The notes under the pieces: model-generated | Told to the model about the DNA's origin: nothing | The model's input: only the letters and a program-made list of their open reading frames with translations | Databases searched by the model: none | Shown: positions 35,275-42,963 of the stretch, piece by piece | How the letters are laid out: each line of letters opens with the position of its first letter | How positions within the stretch are numbered: position 1 is the first letter of the stretch | Position numbers and translations under genes: made by a program | NCBI RefSeq assembly: GCF_000967655.1 | Contig: NZ_JXYA01000042.1 | Location: 1-64,000 of the forward strand | Length of the DNA stretch: 64,000 bases | Direction: 5' to 3' | From: Pseudoalteromonas rubra | GTDB lineage: Bacteria; Pseudomonadota; Gammaproteobacteria; Enterobacterales; Alteromonadaceae

Positions 35275-35982
35275 ATGAAGTTTCACGCCCCCCTGGCTAA
35301 AGCCACCCTGCTAAAACGGTATAAACGCTTTTTGGTTGATTTACGCAGTGACACCCAACAGGAATTCACCGTGCACTGCGCTAACACCGGTAAGATGACG
35401 GGCTGTGCCGACTCGGGATTCACAGCGTATTATTCCACCAGTGACAACCCAAAACGCAAATATCCTCACTCACTGGAGCTCACTGAAAATCAAGCGGGTG
35501 AACTTATTTGTGTCAACACCGCTCTGGCCAATAAGGTCGCCATTGAAGCCATTACGCAGGATGTGATCCCACAGCTTAGCGGCTACCAAACCCAGCGCAG
35601 CGAGGTAAAATATGGCACGGAGAATAGTCGCATCGATATCCTGCTCCAGGACGAAGACAAACCCGATTGCTATATAGAAGTAAAATCCGTCACTTTGCTT
35701 GAACAAGGGCAAGGCTATTTTCCGGATGCCCAGACACTGCGCGGTCAAAAGCATCTGCGCGAACTTATGCAGATCCGACAACAAGGGATGCGCGCCGTGC
35801 TATTGTTTGTTGTCATGCACAACGGCATCAGCAGTGTGAAGCCAGCAGCGCACATTGACAGCCAATATGCCACGCTGATTGAGGAAGCACAGGCGCAGGG
35901 CGTCGAGATTTATGCCTACCGGGCTCAGGTATCAACGCAAGACATCACACTGAGCGAAGCACTCCCCTTCGCAATACGTTAA
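35275..35982 (+). CDS. sfsA: SfsA, DNA/RNA nuclease-like protein
   Basis: A 235-residue SfsA family protein. The N-terminal OB-like part includes FLVDLRSDTQQEFTVHCANTGKM, close to the FLADV...THCANTGAM family motif; the C-terminal part has the PD-(D/E)xK-like DCYIEVKSVTLLEQGQGYFPDA. SfsA was named for sugar fermentation stimulation in E. coli, where it was taken for a DNA-binding regulator; the fold suggests nuclease activity. It lies upstream of dksA, as in E. coli. Confidence 0.93.
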   Translation: MKFHAPLAKATLLKRYKRFLVDLRSDTQQEFTVHCANTGKMTGCADSGFTAYYSTSDNPKRKYPHSLELTENQAGELICVNTALANKVAIEAITQDVIPQLSGYQTQRSEVKYGTENSRIDILLQDEDKPDCYIEVKSVTLLEQGQGYFPDAQTLRGQKHLRELMQIRQQGMRAVLLFVVMHNGISSVKPAAHIDSQYATLIEEAQAQGVEIYAYRAQVSTQDITLSEALPFAIR

Positions 35983-36163
35983 GCGAGTGCCATGCCAGGC
36001 AGTGATCTGGCGGCATAAATTGTGCAGTATAATGAGTATTAAGCTTGAAAGTGAAAAAATTGCCTCCATATAGCTGCAAATGTCAGTGTGACCCCCATCA
36101 GTCGCGCTTTTGTGATTCCGATCATGCCTTCAAACCGGGAGTGGTCTAACAAGCAAAAAGTGT

Positions 36164-36192
36164 TTGCCAAGGGGTAAAGATTTTGCTATCTA
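36164..36192 (+). promoter_or_regulatory. Probable dksA promoter
   Basis: TTGCCA (36164-36169), a 17-bp spacer and TATCTA (36187-36192) are followed by the GC-rich GCCGCCGGC. The position is 51 bases before dksA. DksA represses its own promoter in E. coli, and a GC-rich discriminator suits that. Confidence 0.5.
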
Positions 36193-36242
36193 TAGCCGCC
36201 GGCGTTAGCTGGGGTTGTTTATTAAGGATTTAGGAGAATGCT

Positions 36243-36686
36243 ATGCCAGACCAGAAAAAACTAGGGTTGTTGGCTCAAGCCGGTTTAGAACCTTATCAGG
36301 AAAAGCCGGGTGAAGAATATATGAATGACGCACAACGTGCGCATTTCAAAAAATTACTGGAAGCGTGGCGTAGCGATCTTCGTAACGAAGTTGACCGCAC
36401 CAAAACGCATATGCAAGATGAAGCGGCAAACTTCCCTGATCCAGTCGATCGTGCGGCACAGGAAGAAGAGTTCTCGCTGGAACTGCGTACACGTGACCGC
36501 GAACGTAAGCTGATCAAGAAAATTGAAAAAACACTGCAACTGATCGAAGACGACGACTTCGGTTATTGTGATTCATGTGGCATTGAAATTGGCATTCGTC
36601 GCCTTGAGGCCCGCCCGACAGCGGACCTGTGCGTAGACTGTAAATCAATTGCAGAAATAAAAGAAAAACAACAGGGCCGAGGCTAA
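36243..36686 (+). CDS. dksA: RNA polymerase-binding transcription factor DksA
   Basis: A 147-residue factor that enters the secondary channel of RNA polymerase and, with ppGpp, drives the stringent response. The coiled-coil tip carries the functional DPVDRAA, followed by a long helix (EEEFSLELRTRDRERKLIKK). The zinc finger is CDSC...CVDC, the four-cysteine type. The ribosome site TAGGAGA precedes the ATG at 36243. gluQRS follows 18 bases downstream, the conserved dksA-gluQ pair. Confidence 0.97.
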   Translation: MPDQKKLGLLAQAGLEPYQEKPGEEYMNDAQRAHFKKLLEAWRSDLRNEVDRTKTHMQDEAANFPDPVDRAAQEEEFSLELRTRDRERKLIKKIEKTLQLIEDDDFGYCDSCGIEIGIRRLEARPTADLCVDCKSIAEIKEKQQGRG

Positions 36687-36704
36687 CGTACGTTTGTCTT
36701 AGCT

Positions 36705-37649
36705 ATGCTACCCCAGTTTAATAGCGATTATCTGTCCGGGAGCTATCGAGGTCGATTTGCTCCCTCTCCCTCCGGTGCACTGCACTTCGGCTCTCTGATA
36801 GCCGCCCTTGCAAGTTTCCTGGATGCCAAAGTCAATCAGGGCCAATGGTTGGTTCGCATGGAAGACATCGACACGCCTCGCGTGGTTGCCGGTGCTGCCG
36901 ATGACATTCTCAGGACTCTTGAAGCCTATGGCCTGCACTGGGATGGCGAGGTGGTATATCAAAGTCAGCGTCACGACTTATACCAGGATGTGCTGGCACA
37001 GCTCAGTAAAGCAGATCTCACCTATCCATGCAGCTGTACTCGCAAGGTGCTTAAGCAACGTGGCGGTACTTATGACAACCACTGTCGGGATCGTCAGTTA
37101 ACGGCACAAGGCAATGCACTGCGGCTTATTCAAACCCAGCCGGTTTATGCATTTACCGACCTCCTTCAGAGCGAAGTCGAGCTAAATAGAGCACTGGCCG
37201 AAGAAGATTATATTGTAAAACGCCGCGATGGCCTGTTTGCCTATCAGTTAGTGGTGGTGGTCGATGACATTGACCAGCAGATCACCCGGGTTGTGCGCGG
37301 TGCCGACTTGTTAGAGCCCACCGCGCGCCAAATCGGCCTGTTCAGGCAGCTTAGTGGTGCAGCCCCAGACTATGCCCATGTCTCGCTTGCGGTGGCTCAG
37401 CCTGGCTTTAAATTATCTAAGCAAAATCATGCACCCGCAATCGATAATACCCAGCCACAGCCAGCGTTGTGCGCCGCTTTAGGGTTTCTGGGCTTACCTG
37501 TCCCGGCGGATTTACAACAGCACTCAGTAGCACAGATCTTAAGCTGGGCGCAGCAGCATTTTTCACTACAGGCTTTGCCGCGTCATCGCGAGATCCAGGT
37601 CTCTTTGCACCAAGACGGCCACTATGATTTTACCGGGTTAACGGCCTGA
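36705..37649 (+). CDS. gluQRS: Glutamyl-Q tRNA(Asp) synthetase
   Basis: A 314-residue class I synthetase paralogue that attaches glutamate to queuosine at position 34 of tRNA-Asp, without the anticodon-binding domain of GltX. The HIGH-like motif is PSPSGALHFGS and the KMSKS-like motif KLSKQNHAP. Zinc ligands lie in YPCSCTRK...DNHCR. The length is normal. It is co-transcribed with dksA; no clear ribosome site precedes its ATG, so translation may depend on dksA. Confidence 0.95.
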   Translation: MLPQFNSDYLSGSYRGRFAPSPSGALHFGSLIAALASFLDAKVNQGQWLVRMEDIDTPRVVAGAADDILRTLEAYGLHWDGEVVYQSQRHDLYQDVLAQLSKADLTYPCSCTRKVLKQRGGTYDNHCRDRQLTAQGNALRLIQTQPVYAFTDLLQSEVELNRALAEEDYIVKRRDGLFAYQLVVVVDDIDQQITRVVRGADLLEPTARQIGLFRQLSGAAPDYAHVSLAVAQPGFKLSKQNHAPAIDNTQPQPALCAALGFLGLPVPADLQQHSVAQILSWAQQHFSLQALPRHREIQVSLHQDGHYDFTGLTA

Positions 37650-37876
37650 GCCCAGCGGGCTGATTTGGGCCAAACCTGAAGGTTCACTACTATGTTGGAT
37701 TTTTAAGCATGAATCCGCCCCCGCTCCTTCAATTTGACCCCATTTGAGTATATGATAGCGGGCCTCGTTAATTCGCCTACACTATACAAACTAAAATAAG
37801 TTCTATGGCCGTATGGCGAGTGTGCATGCATGATTGCAGGCATTTTTACACGCATTATTGATTGTTCAGGGTCGTT

Positions 37877-37891
37877 AGGAGAGTGGTTATT
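37877..37891 (+). promoter_or_regulatory. Ribosome site deciding the AUU start of pcnB
   Basis: AGGAG at 37877-37881 is followed by seven bases and then ATT at 37889. No ATG occurs near the start. The GTG at 37883 is only one base from AGGAG, and the TTG at 37862 lies before it. The ATT therefore has the best spacing. E. coli pcnB is known to start at AUU. Confidence 0.7.
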
Positions 37892-39283
37892 ATTTCCAAA
37901 ATTATTAAGCTTTGCCGTCAGATAGTTAAAGGCAAAGATCCGGTAGGAACCGTGACATGCAGCACTACACCTGTGTTAATTCCACGCAGTGAGCATGCTA
38001 TCTCGCGCAAACAATTTAGCCCCAATGCAATCAAAGTATTATACCGACTGAAAGACGGAGGCTATGATGCCTACCTGGTCGGTGGTTGTATTCGTGATAT
38101 TTTGTTAGGGATTGAGCCCAAAGATTTCGACGTAGTGACCAACGCAACACCTGAACAAGTTAAAAAGCTGTTTCGTAACTGTCGCTTGATCGGCCGCCGC
38201 TTTCGCCTTGCGCACATTGTTTTCGGCCGTGAGATCATCGAAGTAGCGACCATGCGTGGGCACCACCAGGCTCAGGACAATCCGGATCCGACCAGTCAGT
38301 CTAGCGATCAAGGTCAGCTGCTGCGCGATAACGTGTATGGCACCATTGAAGAAGATGCACAACGTCGCGACTTTTCAATTAATGCACTTTACTACTCAAT
38401 TAACGACTTCAGCATTCGGGACTTTGCCGGTGGTATTGCGGCCATTGAGCATCGTAAAATCGAACTGATCGGCGACCCTGAAACCCGATACCGCGAAGAC
38501 CCCGTGCGGATGCTGCGTGCTGTGCGCTTTGCCACTAAGCTGGATATGACCATTGCCGGTCCGACTGAAGCGCCTATTGCTGAATTAGCGCCTTTGCTGG
38601 GTAACATTCCTGCGGCGCGCCTGTTTGAAGAAACCCTGAAACTCTTTTTGGGCGGCAAGGCCGAAGCCAACTTTTTGATGCTGAGAAAATACGGCTTGTT
38701 TAAACAGCTGTTTCCAGCCTTAGATGCGATTTTAGATAACCCGCAGAGCGAATTTGAAACGACCTTTATCCGCAAAATGTTTGCCAATACGGATGAGCGT
38801 ATCAATGCCGATAAGAAGGTCACGCCAGCCTTTATTTATGCCGCACTGTTGTGGTTCCCGTTGCGCGACCGTTGCAACACGCTCACCGCTGAAGGCATGA
38901 ATGAATACGACGCCTTTATGCAGGCAATCAGCCAGATTCTGGCCGAAAATGCCCGCCATATCGCCGTACCAAAACGCTTTACACTGGGCGCGCGCGATAT
39001 CTGGCATATTCAGCAACGACTCGACAAACGCGGCGGTCAGCGAGCCTATCGCCTCAGCTTGCAACCCAGATTTAAAGCGGGTTACGACTTCTTGCTGCTG
39101 CGGGTAGAAAGTGGTGAAACGGACCAGCAAGAGTTAGCAAACTGGTGGACCGATTATTTACAACAAGACGTGTCTGGACAAAAAGAGATGGTGAAAAACC
39201 TCGGCCAGCGCTCAGGCGGCTCGGAAAGACGCAGACGCCGTCCCAGAAACAAACCACGCAGAAAACCTAATCCGGAATCATGA
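37889..39283 (+). CDS. pcnB: Poly(A) polymerase I
   Basis: A 464-residue enzyme that adds poly(A) tails to RNA and so marks it for decay. The nucleotidyltransferase motif is LVGGCIRDILLGIEPKDFDVVTNATPEQ, given as LVGGCIRDILLG and KDFDVVTNATPEQ, with the RRFRLAHI and EEDAQRRDFSINALYY segments and a basic C-terminal tail (RRRRPRNKPRRK). The start is taken as ATT at 37889: it is nine residues before the conserved Cys, exactly as the AUU start of E. coli pcnB, and has AGGAG at seven bases. GTG at 37883 and TTG at 37862 are alternatives. The end overlaps folK by four bases. Confidence 0.93.
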   Translation: MISKIIKLCRQIVKGKDPVGTVTCSTTPVLIPRSEHAISRKQFSPNAIKVLYRLKDGGYDAYLVGGCIRDILLGIEPKDFDVVTNATPEQVKKLFRNCRLIGRRFRLAHIVFGREIIEVATMRGHHQAQDNPDPTSQSSDQGQLLRDNVYGTIEEDAQRRDFSINALYYSINDFSIRDFAGGIAAIEHRKIELIGDPETRYREDPVRMLRAVRFATKLDMTIAGPTEAPIAELAPLLGNIPAARLFEETLKLFLGGKAEANFLMLRKYGLFKQLFPALDAILDNPQSEFETTFIRKMFANTDERINADKKVTPAFIYAALLWFPLRDRCNTLTAEGMNEYDAFMQAISQILAENARHIAVPKRFTLGARDIWHIQQRLDKRGGQRAYRLSLQPRFKAGYDFLLLRVESGETDQQELANWWTDYLQQDVSGQKEMVKNLGQRSGGSERRRRRPRNKPRRKPNPES

Positions 39284-39789
39284 ACACCGTTTATATTGGA
39301 CTGGGGGCGAATCTCAACGCCCCTGAGGCACAGCTACGTAATGCGCTTGACGCCCTGAGTAAATCGCAGGAACTCACGCTGGCGCAGGTCTCCAGCTTTT
39401 ATGCTTCAAAACCTATGGGTCCGCAGGACCAGCCCGACTATGTCAACGCTGTGGCAAAGCTCACGACGCAATTATCCGCCATTGACGTACTCGACTTGCT
39501 CCAGCAAATTGAGCTGCAACATGGCCGAGTGCGCAAAGCCGAACGTTGGGGTCCTCGCACCTTAGACTTAGATATTCTGCTGTACAACGATGCACAAATA
39601 GCAACGCAACGATTAACCGTGCCACATTATGGATTATGTGAACGTGAATTTGTGGTCTTCCCTCTTTTGGAGATTGCCCCCAAACTCACTTTACCAGGCG
39701 GACAGGCACTGGCAGACATCGCGGCGTCTTTACCACATAACGGACTGACTGCCATTAGTCAGTACGACGAAGCCGCATCGCTTGCATAG
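39280..39789 (+). CDS. folK: HPPK, dihydropterin pyrophosphokinase
   Basis: A 169-residue enzyme transferring pyrophosphate from ATP to 6-hydroxymethyl-dihydropterin in folate synthesis. The start VYIGLGANL, the substrate site YVNAVAKLTT, the RWGPRTLDLDILLY metal and substrate motif and the VPHYGLCEREFVVFPL segment are all present. Its ATG overlaps the pcnB stop (ATGA), as in E. coli. panB follows after 55 bases, linking folate and pantothenate synthesis. Confidence 0.97.
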   Translation: MNTVYIGLGANLNAPEAQLRNALDALSKSQELTLAQVSSFYASKPMGPQDQPDYVNAVAKLTTQLSAIDVLDLLQQIELQHGRVRKAERWGPRTLDLDILLYNDAQIATQRLTVPHYGLCEREFVVFPLLEIAPKLTLPGGQALADIAASLPHNGLTAISQYDEAASLA

Positions 39790-39844
39790 CAAAACCTGAG
39801 CGACACAGTGTGCTCAGTATTGAATTGATCACAAAGGGGGAAAT

Positions 39845-40639
39845 ATGGCTAAAGTAACCGTTTCAACATTGGCCAAGAAAAAACGTGAAGGAACAAAAAT
39901 CACGGCACTGACCGCATATGATGCCAGCTTTGCCAAACTGTTTTACGACAATGGTGTTGATATTATCCTGGTAGGCGACTCTCTGGGCATGGTATTACAA
40001 GGTGGTGAAGATACGCTGGCGGTTACCACCACAGATATCGCTTATCATACCCGTTGTGTTCGTGCCGGTAGTAAAGAGCTGTTTGTGATAGCCGATATGC
40101 CCTTTATGAGCTATGCCAACCCGGCGCAAGCGTGCGAAAACGCCGCGACTTTGATGCGCTCAGGGGCCAACATGGTCAAACTGGAAGGCGGCGAATGGCT
40201 GCTTGATTCTATTCGCATGCTGACGCAGCAAGGTATTCCGGTATGCGGCCATTTAGGCCTGACCCCGCAATCAGTCAATGTCTTTGGCGGATTTAAAATT
40301 CAGGGCCGTGAAGATGCACAGGCAGAAAAAATGATCGCCGACGCCATTGCGCTGGAACAAGCGGGCGCCCAGCTGTTAGTGGTAGAGTGTATTCCTTCTG
40401 CACTAGCAAAACGGATCAGCGAAGCGCTGAGCATTCCGGTCATTGGGATCGGTGCGGGTAAAGACACCGATGGCCAGATCCTGGTGATGCATGACCTGGT
40501 TGGTATCTCGGCAGGCTATATTCCTAAGTTTTCGAAAAACTTCCTCGCCGAGACTGGCAATATGCCAGCAGCGGTCGAAAAGTTCTGCACCGATGTTAAA
40601 AGTGGTGCATTTCCCTCTCAGGAACACGAGTTTAACTAA
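39845..40639 (+). CDS. panB: Ketopantoate hydroxymethyltransferase
   Basis: A 264-residue TIM-barrel enzyme that makes ketopantoate from 2-oxoisovalerate and methylenetetrahydrofolate, the first step of pantothenate synthesis. Visible motifs: TALTAYDASFAKLF, ILVGDSLGMVLQG, the magnesium and substrate residues around VKLEGGEW, and VIGIGAGKDTDGQILV. The ribosome site GGGGAAA precedes the ATG. The stop codon shares one base with the panC start. Confidence 0.97.
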   Translation: MAKVTVSTLAKKKREGTKITALTAYDASFAKLFYDNGVDIILVGDSLGMVLQGGEDTLAVTTTDIAYHTRCVRAGSKELFVIADMPFMSYANPAQACENAATLMRSGANMVKLEGGEWLLDSIRMLTQQGIPVCGHLGLTPQSVNVFGGFKIQGREDAQAEKMIADAIALEQAGAQLLVVECIPSALAKRISEALSIPVIGIGAGKDTDGQILVMHDLVGISAGYIPKFSKNFLAETGNMPAAVEKFCTDVKSGAFPSQEHEFN

Positions 40640-41493
40640 TGCAATCAATTACAGAAATAAAATCTCTGCGTAGCCAAATTAAAGCCTGGCGGCAACAAGG
40701 ACAAAGTATTGCCTTTGTGCCGACCATGGGCAATTTGCACCAGGGGCATTTTTCACTGGTTGAAAGGGCCAAAACCCTGGCAGACAAAGTGGTGGTCAGT
40801 ATTTTCGTCAATCCGATGCAATTTGGTGCCAACGAAGATCTGGATAACTATCCGCGTACGCTCACTCAGGACAAACAGGGGCTGGCCGAGCTGGACACAG
40901 ACATCGTCTTTACCCCAAGCGTCGAGGCTATCTATCCAAACGGCCTCGACACACAGAGCTATGTCGATGTACCAGGTGTATCCGAAGGCTATTGCGGCGG
41001 CAGCCGTAGCGGCCACTTCAGAGGCGTTGCAACGGTCGTCACTAAGTTATTTAACCTGGTGCAGCCCGACTTTGCCTGCTTTGGTGAAAAAGACTATCAG
41101 CAGCTTCAGGTTATCAAGACCATGGTGCAGGACTTGTCGATGCCGATTGAAATCATTGGTGTCCCTACGCAGCGGGAAATTTCCGGACTGGCAATGAGCT
41201 CACGTAACGGCTACTTGTCAGAGCAACAAAAAGACACGGCGAAAGTACTCTATCAGGTATTGAGTGACACGGCGCAGCAGCTCCAGGATGGCGCGCGCGA
41301 TTTTGCAGTGCTGGAGCAGACAGCAAAGTCCAGGCTAGAAGCCGCAGGCCTCAAACCCGATTACTTCTCGATTGCACAAAGACAGAACCTAAAACCTGCT
41401 ACACTGGAAGACAGCGAGTTTGTGATCCTGGCTGCCGCTTACCTGGAAAAGGTGAGACTAATCGACAATATCCAGATCCTCTCCGACGCATAA
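40639..41493 (+). CDS. panC: Pantothenate synthetase
   Basis: A 284-residue enzyme joining pantoate and beta-alanine with ATP. The nucleotide site is FVPTMGNLHQGHFSLV, followed by VVVSIFVNPMQF, FGEKDYQQL and the KMSKS-like MSSRNGYLS. It overlaps panB by one base, so translation is coupled. No panD follows, unlike many panBC operons; beta-alanine probably comes from PanP (60036-61664). Confidence 0.97.
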   Translation: MQSITEIKSLRSQIKAWRQQGQSIAFVPTMGNLHQGHFSLVERAKTLADKVVVSIFVNPMQFGANEDLDNYPRTLTQDKQGLAELDTDIVFTPSVEAIYPNGLDTQSYVDVPGVSEGYCGGSRSGHFRGVATVVTKLFNLVQPDFACFGEKDYQQLQVIKTMVQDLSMPIEIIGVPTQREISGLAMSSRNGYLSEQQKDTAKVLYQVLSDTAQQLQDGARDFAVLEQTAKSRLEAAGLKPDYFSIAQRQNLKPATLEDSEFVILAAAYLEKVRLIDNIQILSDA

Positions 41494-41502
41494 CAATGTA
41501 AA

Positions 41503-41539
41503 GGATCCCGCCGCTTGGCAAAAAAGCGCGATGGGATCC
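41503..41539 (+). terminator. Hairpin after panC
   Basis: GGATCCC (41503-41509) and GGGATCC (41533-41539) form the outer stem, with GCTT/AAGC inside. The tail TCACCTTATTT is only moderately T-rich, so it is a weak terminator or an mRNA-end stabilising hairpin. Confidence 0.45.
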
Positions 41540-41572
41540 TCACCTTATTTACTCTCTTGCAGGGACTGTCTT

Positions 41573-41815
41573 ATGAAACCACAGATATCGATTATCGCCT
41601 TGCTACTGGCAGCAGGCTGCAGCAATACCAACTCTCCGGAGCTGAACCAGTGCGCACAGCAAAATTATCAGTGTGAGCAAAGCTGTGAGCAACGGGCTAA
41701 CCCGCAGTCACTGGCCATGCAAGTATGCAGTGATCAGTGCATCGAGTCCTTTAACCAGTGCAAAGCGCAGGCTGAACAGCTCACGCAGCAGTCTCGCAAC
41801 AGTTCCTTGTATTAA
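41573..41815 (+). CDS. Small cysteine-rich lipoprotein (twin CX3C)
   Basis: An 80-residue lipoprotein with signal peptide and lipobox ending at Cys16 (LLAAGC). The mature part has six more cysteines at 27, 34, 38, 52, 56 and 63: CX6CX3C followed by CX3CX6C, a mirror-symmetric pattern. This suggests a disulfide-clamped pair of helices, reminiscent of twin-CX3C proteins. Glutamine-rich. I do not recognise the family. The start at 41573 has CAGGG upstream; the frame is open from 41531 but would lose the signal peptide. Strong terminator follows. Confidence 0.8.
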   Translation: MKPQISIIALLLAAGCSNTNSPELNQCAQQNYQCEQSCEQRANPQSLAMQVCSDQCIESFNQCKAQAEQLTQQSRNSSLY

Positions 41816-41854
41816 TGTACTTTTTTAAAATACGCGTTTTAAAAAACAGACATA

Positions 41855-41881
41855 AAAAAACCGCTCAGTGAGCGGTTTTTT
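41855..41881. terminator. Bidirectional terminator, lipoprotein / pstS
   Basis: A perfect AAAAAACCGCTC / GAGCGGTTTTTT-type stem lies between convergent genes. Just before it, 41821-41846 is an AT-rich near-palindrome (TTTTTTAAAA / TTTTAAAAAA around six bases). Confidence 0.92.
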
Positions 41882-41896
41882 CTTTCCATGCAATGC

Positions 41897-42865
41897 TTAT
41901 AGCAGACCCAGCTTTTTAAGCTCTTTGCTTGCAAGCTGGCTAGAAAGTGGTACATAACCATCTTTCTCTACAATCTTTTGACCTTCTTTCGACAGCACCA
42001 TTTTCAGGAATTCCGCTTCGATTGGCGACAACGGCTTGTTCGGGTGCTTGTTCACGTATAGGTACAAGAAGCGAGACAGCGGGTATTTGCCCTTAGCAAC
42101 ATTATCCAGTGTTGCATCAACAAAGTTATCGCCTTTCTTCGCCAGAGGTACTGTACGTACACCTGATGTCTTATAACCAATACCTGAGTAACCAATCGCG
42201 TTCACAGAAGAAGAGATTGACTGAACCACAGAAGCAGAACCAGGCTGTTCGTTTACGTTGTTACGGAAGTCGCCTTTACACAGGGCTTTTTTCTTAAAGT
42301 AACCGTAAGTACCAGATACCGAGTTACGTCCGTACAACTGGATATCTTTGCTACCCCAGTCACCAGACAGACCTAAGTCGCTCCAGCGCTCAACCTGCTC
42401 AGACGCACCACATTTACGTGTTGATGAGAAGATAGCATCTACCTGGTCGATACGCAGACCCTGGATTGGGTTATCTTTGTGTACAAATACAGCCAGTGCA
42501 TCGATAGCAACCCGTACTTCAGTCGGCTTGTAACCATAGCGCTTTTCAAACGCTTCGATTTCTTTCGACTTCATCTTACGGCTCATAGGGCCGAAGTTTG
42601 CCGTTGCTTCTGTCAGAGCCGGTGGCGCTGTAGAAGAACCCGCAGCCTGGATTTGAATGTTTACGTTAGGGTAAATACGTTTGTATTCTTCTGCCCAGAA
42701 CGTCATCATGTTAGCCAGCGTGTCAGAGCCCACAGATGAAAAGTTACCAGAGATACCGCTGGTTTTGTTGTACTCAGGTAGATTCTTATCAAGTGCAGAG
42801 GCTTGAGCAGATACCAGTGTTGTTACAGCCACACCCATTGCGGCAACTAAGCTTTTAAATTTCAT
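41897..42865 (-). CDS. pstS: Phosphate-binding protein PstS
   Basis: A 322-residue periplasmic substrate-binding protein of the phosphate ABC transporter. A signal peptide (about 1-24, ending at ASA) precedes SSVGSDTLANMM, which is the phosphate-binding start; QAAGSSTAPPALTEATANFGPMSR is given here as AAGSSTAPPAL and ANFGPMSR, and GRNSVSGTYGYF contributes further ligands. The start at 42865 gives the signal peptide. No pstCAB genes are in the window. A four-unit PhoB array (42924-42963) lies upstream, overlapping phoR, so pstS has its own phosphate-starvation promoter. Confidence 0.9.
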   Translation of the reverse strand: MKFKSLVAAMGVAVTTLVSAQASALDKNLPEYNKTSGISGNFSSVGSDTLANMMTFWAEEYKRIYPNVNIQIQAAGSSTAPPALTEATANFGPMSRKMKSKEIEAFEKRYGYKPTEVRVAIDALAVFVHKDNPIQGLRIDQVDAIFSSTRKCGASEQVERWSDLGLSGDWGSKDIQLYGRNSVSGTYGYFKKKALCKGDFRNNVNEQPGSASVVQSISSSVNAIGYSGIGYKTSGVRTVPLAKKGDNFVDATLDNVAKGKYPLSRFLYLYVNKHPNKPLSPIEAEFLKMVLSKEGQKIVEKDGYVPLSSQLASKELKKLGLL

Positions 42866-42923
42866 TGGGGTCACTCCAAATGTTCTTCCCATTTAATTTC
42901 TGAGCACATTGTGCAGAAAACAA

Positions 42924-42963
42924 ATGACAATAAAATTACTCTCAAATGACACTTTTATGACTT
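42924..42963 (-). promoter_or_regulatory. Pho box of pstS, four 11-bp units
   Basis: On the minus strand four 7-base PhoB half-sites follow at exact 11-bp steps: AAGTCAT (from 42963), GTGTCAT (42952), GAGTAAT (42941), TTGTCAT (42930), separated by 4-base AT-rich spacers. Consensus is CTGTCAT. The first two units lie in the last codons and stop of phoR. The array ends 58 bases before the pstS start. Confidence 0.8.
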
